From positions 1 to 36,919 of the forward strand of contig CAIMDZ010000004.1 of NCBI GenBank assembly GCA_903839875.1: a stretch of 36,919 nt of DNA, read 5' to 3'. This document shows, one piece after another, positions 33,385 through 36,919 of this stretch. Source of the stretch: an uncultured Bacteroidota bacterium. GTDB taxonomy: Bacteria > Bacteroidota > Bacteroidia > Chitinophagales > Chitinophagaceae. How positions within the stretch are numbered: the stretch's first letter is position 1; the number at the start of each line of letters is the position of its first letter. The position numbers and the translations under genes were made by a program. A model generated the notes under the pieces. It saw only the letters and a program-made list of their open reading frames with translations, was not told the DNA's origin and did no database searches.

Positions 33385-34572
33385 TTATTTATAAACTTTA
33401 AGCGCCTCTTCCAGGCAATCCATTGCAGCATTTATGTCGTTTTTGTTGAGCACATAAGCAAGCCGAACTTCGTTCTTTCCTTTGCCCGGAGTCGCGTAGA
33501 ATCCTGCTGCGGGGGCCATCATTACTGTGGCTCCTTTGTACGAAAATTCTTCCAGCAGCCATTGGCAGAATTTTTCAGTGTCTTCGACGGGCAACTGTGC
33601 CATTGCATAAAAGGCGCCTCCGGGTAACGGGCATTTTACGCCTTTTATCGCTTTCAGCCTATTTACAAGAACATCACGGCGTGAGGTGTATTCGGCATGC
33701 ACTTCATCAAAATAATTTGCGGGCAGGTCAACCGCGGCTTCGCCCAGGATTTGTGCAAAAGATGGCGGGCTGAGGCGTGCCTGGGCCAGTTTCATCGCGG
33801 CATCCAGTACATGCTGATTGCGTGTAACGAATGCGCCAATACGGCCGCCGCATGCACTGTACCGTTTGGAAATGGTATCGAGCAGTATCGCGTTTTCTTC
33901 AAGGCCTTCCATAGCAAGCACTGATGTATGTTCGGCGCCATCGTAGCAAAATTCACGGTAGGCTTCATCACTAAACAGGAACAGGTCGTGTTTGAGGCAG
34001 ATCTCTTTGAGGATATTTAATTCTTCAATGCTGTACAAATAACCGGTGGGGTTATTCGGGTTGCAGATCATTATAGCCTTGGTGCGTGTGGTGACTGCTT
34101 TTTCGAATACATCAATAGAAGGCAGGGCGAAGCCATTATCAATAGTTGAAGGGATTGGAACGACTTTAACTCCTGAGCTTGTTGCGTAGCCATTGTAGTT
34201 GGCATAGAAGGGCTCGGGGATAATGATCTCATCACCGGGGTCCATGCAACTCATAATTGCGAATAAAATAGCTTCTGAACCACCTGTTGTTACAATGATC
34301 TGGTTTGAGGTAACGTTTACGTTATATCGTTTGTAGTATTCCACCAGTTTCTTACGGTAGCTTTCGAAACCGGGGCTGGGGCTGTACTCGAGTACGGTCA
34401 TATTGGTATGACGAACAGCATCGAGTATGGATGGTGGGGTAACGATATCGGGCTGACCAATATTGAGGTGATAAACCTTTGTACCTCTTTTTTTTGCTGC
34501 GTCAGCGTATGGAACTAATTTACGAATAGGAGATGGCGGCATCAGCGCGCCACGATGTGATATTACCGGCAT
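33385..34572 (-). CDS. PLP-dependent aminotransferase, class I/II (fold type I)
   Basis: A cytosolic aminotransferase of the aspartate-aminotransferase-like group. Visible: IGQPDIVTPPSIL, YSPSPGFESYRKKL (substrate loop), TTGGSEAILFA, CNPNNPTGY (PLP/aspartate region), SDEAYREFCYDG and DTISKRYSACGGRIG with the Schiff-base lysine at about 236. The amino donor is unknown; aspartate or aromatic amino acids are typical. I take ATG 34572 (MPVISHRGAL) as the start. The upstream ATG at 34608 only translates the CCCCTAAAGGGG repeat region into MGLRDLGLTFAP. The length is then 395 aa, normal for the family. Confidence 0.92.
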   Translation of the reverse strand: MPVISHRGALMPPSPIRKLVPYADAAKKRGTKVYHLNIGQPDIVTPPSILDAVRHTNMTVLEYSPSPGFESYRKKLVEYYKRYNVNVTSNQIIVTTGGSEAILFAIMSCMDPGDEIIIPEPFYANYNGYATSSGVKVVPIPSTIDNGFALPSIDVFEKAVTTRTKAIMICNPNNPTGYLYSIEELNILKEICLKHDLFLFSDEAYREFCYDGAEHTSVLAMEGLEENAILLDTISKRYSACGGRIGAFVTRNQHVLDAAMKLAQARLSPPSFAQILGEAAVDLPANYFDEVHAEYTSRRDVLVNRLKAIKGVKCPLPGGAFYAMAQLPVEDTEKFCQWLLEEFSYKGATVMMAPAAGFYATPGKGKNEVRLAYVLNKNDINAAMDCLEEALKVYK

Positions 34573-34599
34573 GGGTGCAAAAGTAAGCCCTAAATCCCT

Positions 34600-34624
34600 A
34601 AGCCCCAAACCCCTAAAGGGGCTT
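34600..34624. repeat. CCCCTAAAGGGG-type hairpin at the aminotransferase 5' side
   Basis: AAGCCCC (34600-34606) pairs with GGGGCTT (34618-34624) around AAACCCCTAAA. The same CCCC-TAAA-GGGG style recurs near 22957. It lies between the QueG stop (34667) and the aminotransferase start, where it may act on the shared transcript. Confidence 0.5.
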
Positions 34625-34666
34625 CACAGGAGAATAAATCTTCAACTCTTTCCCGTTAATCAGCCT

Positions 34667-35596
34667 TTATTGATGGTTTATTGCTTTAATGTTTCTTCGG
34701 ATGCCCTTCCATTTTGATCTTTTGAGGGGGGAGTTTTTGAATGTTTTGTTGAAGGTTTCTTCTGTCATGGATTCCCATTCTTTGAGGGAGAGGTTCAGGA
34801 TTTCGGGGATGGGGGTGAAATGGGGTTCGGTGTTGGGTTTGGAAAAGCGGTTCCAGGGGCAGACATCCTGGCAGATGTCGCAGCCGAACATCCAGCCTTC
34901 CATTTTGCTGTGGAATTCGGATGGGATGAGGGCGTCTTTAAGTTCGATTGTGAGGTAGGAGATGCATTTGCCGGCATTGATCTCCGTTGGTGAAACGATG
35001 GCATCGGTAGGGCAGGCATCTATGCAGCTGGTGCAGGTGCCACAGTGGTCTGTTGAGAAGGGTGCGTCGGGTATGAGGTCGAGGTCGGTGATGAGGGTGG
35101 CGATGAATAGAAATGAGCCGGAGCTTTTTGTAAGCAGGTTTCCGTTTTTACCTATCCATCCCTGTCCGCTGCGCACTGCCCAGCTACGCTCCAGCACGGG
35201 AGCGCTATCCACAAAGCCACGGCCATTAACGTCGCCGATGTTGGTCTTAATAAATTCCAATAGCTGATTGAGCTTGTCGCGGATGACGAAGTGGTAGTCG
35301 GAACCATAGGCGTATGTGGCGATTTTGGGGGCTTGTGGTTGCTGGTGTTGCAGTGGGAAATAATTGAGCATTAACGTGATCACAGACTTAGCGCCGGGTA
35401 CCAGTTTGCGTGGATCTATGCGGAGGTCGAAGTGATTTTCCATGTATTGCATGCCAGCCTGGTAGCCGTTCTTAAGCCATTTTTCGAGGCGGATCGCGTC
35501 TTCATCGAGTTGGGTGGCAATGGCAATGCCGCATGAGGTGAAGCCGAGGCGGGCGGCTTCGGATTTTATGAGGGTGGTATTTTTGTCTGCTTGCAA
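34667..35596 (-). CDS. queG: Epoxyqueuosine reductase QueG, TTG start
   Basis: QueG reduces epoxyqueuosine to queuosine in tRNA, using cobalamin and two [4Fe-4S] clusters. In 309 aa it shows [16 protein letters not shown] and [13 protein letters not shown] as the cluster motifs, [19 protein letters not shown] near the cobalamin site, and [18 protein letters not shown]. The C-terminal HEAT-like repeats of longer QueG proteins are absent, as in shorter Bacteroidota forms. An in-frame TAA immediately precedes the TTG at 35596, and the next ATG would delete conserved residues, so TTG is the start. It is 39 bp downstream of a small membrane protein gene. Confidence 0.93.
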   Translation of the reverse strand: MQADKNTTLIKSEAARLGFTSCGIAIATQLDEDAIRLEKWLKNGYQAGMQYMENHFDLRIDPRKLVPGAKSVITLMLNYFPLQHQQPQAPKIATYAYGSDYHFVIRDKLNQLLEFIKTNIGDVNGRGFVDSAPVLERSWAVRSGQGWIGKNGNLLTKSSGSFLFIATLITDLDLIPDAPFSTDHCGTCTSCIDACPTDAIVSPTEINAGKCISYLTIELKDALIPSEFHSKMEGWMFGCDICQDVCPWNRFSKPNTEPHFTPIPEILNLSLKEWESMTEETFNKTFKNSPLKRSKWKGIRRNIKAINHQ

Positions 35597-35635
35597 TTAT
35601 GCGAATGGAATTAATAAAAGAAGTTATTCATGCGG

Positions 35636-36037
35636 TTATACCTTTGATGCATATTTCCCCAAAGATTCAGGAGTGAAGCCAAGGGAAGAAAAATAATTGA
35701 AGAGCATCCTTATCGTCCGTTTGGTGGCAATTGTTTCAGTGCGAACAAAATCGCGTTCGTCTGCAAGAAAGAAATTTATCTTAGTTGTTTTGTAGTTCAA
35801 TTCGAATGTTATTCTTTTTATCTCTTTAATCGGCACGATTATTTTTTTCTTGAACGGATACAACGAAAATACTGTGACACTGTCTTCTTTTAATATATAC
35901 AAAGGGTTCAAAAATAATCCGACGGAAATCAATAATCCACTTCCTATAATGAGACCCAAAAGACCTGCAATCAGGTATGGAAGAGCCAGGAAATAAATTA
36001 AACAATAAAGCAAATCAACAAGCCCAAATATTTTCAT
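35636..36037 (-). CDS. Small membrane protein, PH-like C-terminal part, unrecognised
   Basis: A 133-aa protein. Residues about 6-48 form a long hydrophobic hairpin (LLYCLIYFLALPYLIAGLLGLIIGSGLLISVGLFLN). The rest is beta-rich: ILKEDSVTVFSLYPFKKKIIVPIKEIKRITFEL is typical of bacterial PH-like membrane proteins, and a helix (RTIRMLFNYFSSLGF) ends it. I do not recognise a named family. It lies between yigZ (33 bp upstream) and queG (39 bp downstream), all on the minus strand and probably in one transcript. No catalytic motif is visible. Confidence 0.6.
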   Translation of the reverse strand: MKIFGLVDLLYCLIYFLALPYLIAGLLGLIIGSGLLISVGLFLNPLYILKEDSVTVFSLYPFKKKIIVPIKEIKRITFELNYKTTKINFFLADERDFVRTETIATKRTIRMLFNYFSSLGFTPESLGKYASKV

Positions 36038-36070
36038 TAAACATAAAAGTAATGATAATTGTCTAATCCT

Positions 36071-36685
36071 TTACTCTACCCCAGATTCCTTCACGGTCAC
36101 CCCACGAATTTCTGATAGCCGCGCTACATATTCACTACTATGCTTCACCGGGATGCCAGCCAGGATGGAGCAGAATAGCTGGAGGTCCTGGTGGTAGAGG
36201 GTGGCTTCGGATTGTTTGAGGAGGTAGAGGACCTCGCCCATGGCGGGGTAGTCGAAGTTTATGTAGTATAGGTTTTCGATCCATTTTTCGGTTTTGGGTG
36301 CGGTTTCGAGGGCCTGGGCTGTGGCTGTCTTGTAGGCATTTATGAGGCCGGGGACACCAAGTAATGAGCCGCCGAAATATCGAACTACTACTACTAAAAC
36401 ATTGGTCAGTCCCATGCTGTCTATTTGCCCAAGGATGGGTTTGCCGGCGCTGCCGGAGGGTTCGCCGTCGTCGTTTGCCCGGAATTGGTTGCCATCGGTG
36501 CCGAGGCGCCAGGCATAGCAGTGGTGCACTGCTTTTTGATGTTCTTTTTTGAGGGTGTGTATTTTTTCTTTTATTTCGATTGATGTATTAACAGGGTATG
36601 CGTAAGCGAAGAATTTGCTGCCACGGTCGCGGAAGTCGCCAGTGGCGGGGGATGAGATGGTTTTGTATTTAGTTGGTTCTTCCAT
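36071..36685 (-). CDS. YigZ/IMPACT family protein
   Basis: A 204-aa IMPACT-family protein (UPF0029 N-terminal domain, DUF1949-like C-terminal domain). Blocks seen: SPATGDFRDRGSKFFAYAYPV, HQKAVHHCYAWRLG, RANDDGEPSGSAGKPILGQI (the family signature), and NVLVVVVRYFGGSLLGVPGLINAY. Homologues are linked to translation regulation in eukaryotes, and the bacterial role is unclear. ATG 36685 (MEEPTKYKTI) is the natural start; the earlier ATG at 36757 encodes a repeat-derived extension (MGKNHNWITT). It is the first gene of a minus-strand series ending at queG and beyond. Confidence 0.9.
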   Translation of the reverse strand: MEEPTKYKTISSPATGDFRDRGSKFFAYAYPVNTSIEIKEKIHTLKKEHQKAVHHCYAWRLGTDGNQFRANDDGEPSGSAGKPILGQIDSMGLTNVLVVVVRYFGGSLLGVPGLINAYKTATAQALETAPKTEKWIENLYYINFDYPAMGEVLYLLKQSEATLYHQDLQLFCSILAGIPVKHSSEYVARLSEIRGVTVKESGVE

Positions 36686-36715
36686 TATTATTTTCCGGTT
36701 TGGATGCGTTTGGTA

Positions 36716-36772
36716 AACCGTTAAAACGGTTGTGATCCAGTTATGATTTTTACCCACGGTTAAAACCGTGGG
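36716..36772. repeat. Two related hairpins, ACGGTTAAAACCGT family
   Basis: AACCGTT-AA-AACGGTT (36716-36731) is followed by CCCACGGTT-AA-AACCGTGGG (36753-36772), both perfect stems. They lie just upstream of the YigZ start and supply its false N-terminal extension. They are likely interspersed hairpin repeats. Confidence 0.65.
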
Positions 36773-36835
36773 CTATGGAAAATTGAATCGAAATGTTTCA
36801 ATTCTTAATAAAACTAACACATTCAACCCCTGTCG

Positions 36836-36898
36836 GGCAATTTCATTGACTTAAACTTTCTCCGCACATCCGATACCACGGGAAACCCTTTCAGGGTT
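36836..36898 (+). repeat. Start of a second copy of the repeat family seen at 22965-23195
   Basis: GGCAATTTCATTGACTTAAA (36836-36855) matches the 22965 arm at 17 of 20 positions. AACCCTTTCAGGGTT (36884-36898) has the shape of the GCCCTTTCAGGGC core. The window ends soon after, so the other arm cannot be seen. Confidence 0.55.
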
Positions 36899-36919
36899 CG
36901 TCCTTGTTGTTCATTTACC

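Overview
The window looks like a chromosomal segment of a Bacteroidota bacterium, most likely a Chitinophagaceae-type member. The signs are a secreted NHL-repeat protein with a C-terminal type IX secretion sorting domain, promoter -7 elements of the TAnnTTTG type, starts without Shine-Dalgarno sequences, and many interspersed hairpin repeats. The genus cannot be fixed from the sequence alone. No tRNA, rRNA, CRISPR array, complete insertion sequence or integrase was seen.

Left edge (1-4.3 kb): the 3' three quarters of a pyruvate:ferredoxin oxidoreductase gene, a DUF1003 membrane protein with a good Bacteroidota promoter, and a TMEM175-like K+ channel gene broken by two single-base homopolymer deletions. 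An inverted-repeat element lies over the channel gene's 5' end.

Exopolysaccharide locus (4.3-22.9 kb): glycosyltransferase; half-length TolC-like protein; Wzz/Wzc-like co-polymerase with a degenerate kinase domain; membrane GT2; an unlisted 45-aa membrane protein; Wzy/WaaL-like polymerase; GT-B transferase. On the opposite strand follow three tandem paralogous GT2 genes of 262 aa each, then two GT2 genes on the plus strand. A minus-strand group then holds a GH-A-type glycosidase lipoprotein, a Wzx flippase, a single-domain response regulator and the priming sugar transferase, which has a degenerate receiver domain and a four-cysteine insert. Together they could prime a lipid carrier, extend a repeat unit, flip, polymerise, control length and trim the polymer. 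No Wza-type exporter is visible.

Accessory stretch (22.9-27.6 kb): a 20-bp inverted-repeat-bounded element with 65-bp tandem units, an HTH protein whose C-terminal region is encoded by three in-frame copies of a palindromic intergenic repeat, and a tight cassette of a GNAT-like protein plus two small paralogous proteins (one only 56 aa). The NHL/T9SS protein follows.

Housekeeping right arm (27.6-36.9 kb): lipoprotein, riboflavin synthase, CutC, Tat-exported asparaginase-family Ntn hydrolase, RecN, a DUF433/DUF5615 toxin-antitoxin-like pair with a frameshifted toxin, class I aminotransferase, epoxyqueuosine reductase QueG (TTG start), a small membrane protein and a YigZ/IMPACT protein. The window ends inside another copy of the repeat family seen at 23 kb.

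The main candidates for something undescribed are the GNAT/small-protein cassette (24.77-25.66 kb), the repeat families that enter coding sequence, and the 45-aa protein in the polysaccharide operon. All function calls rest on motif recognition by eye.
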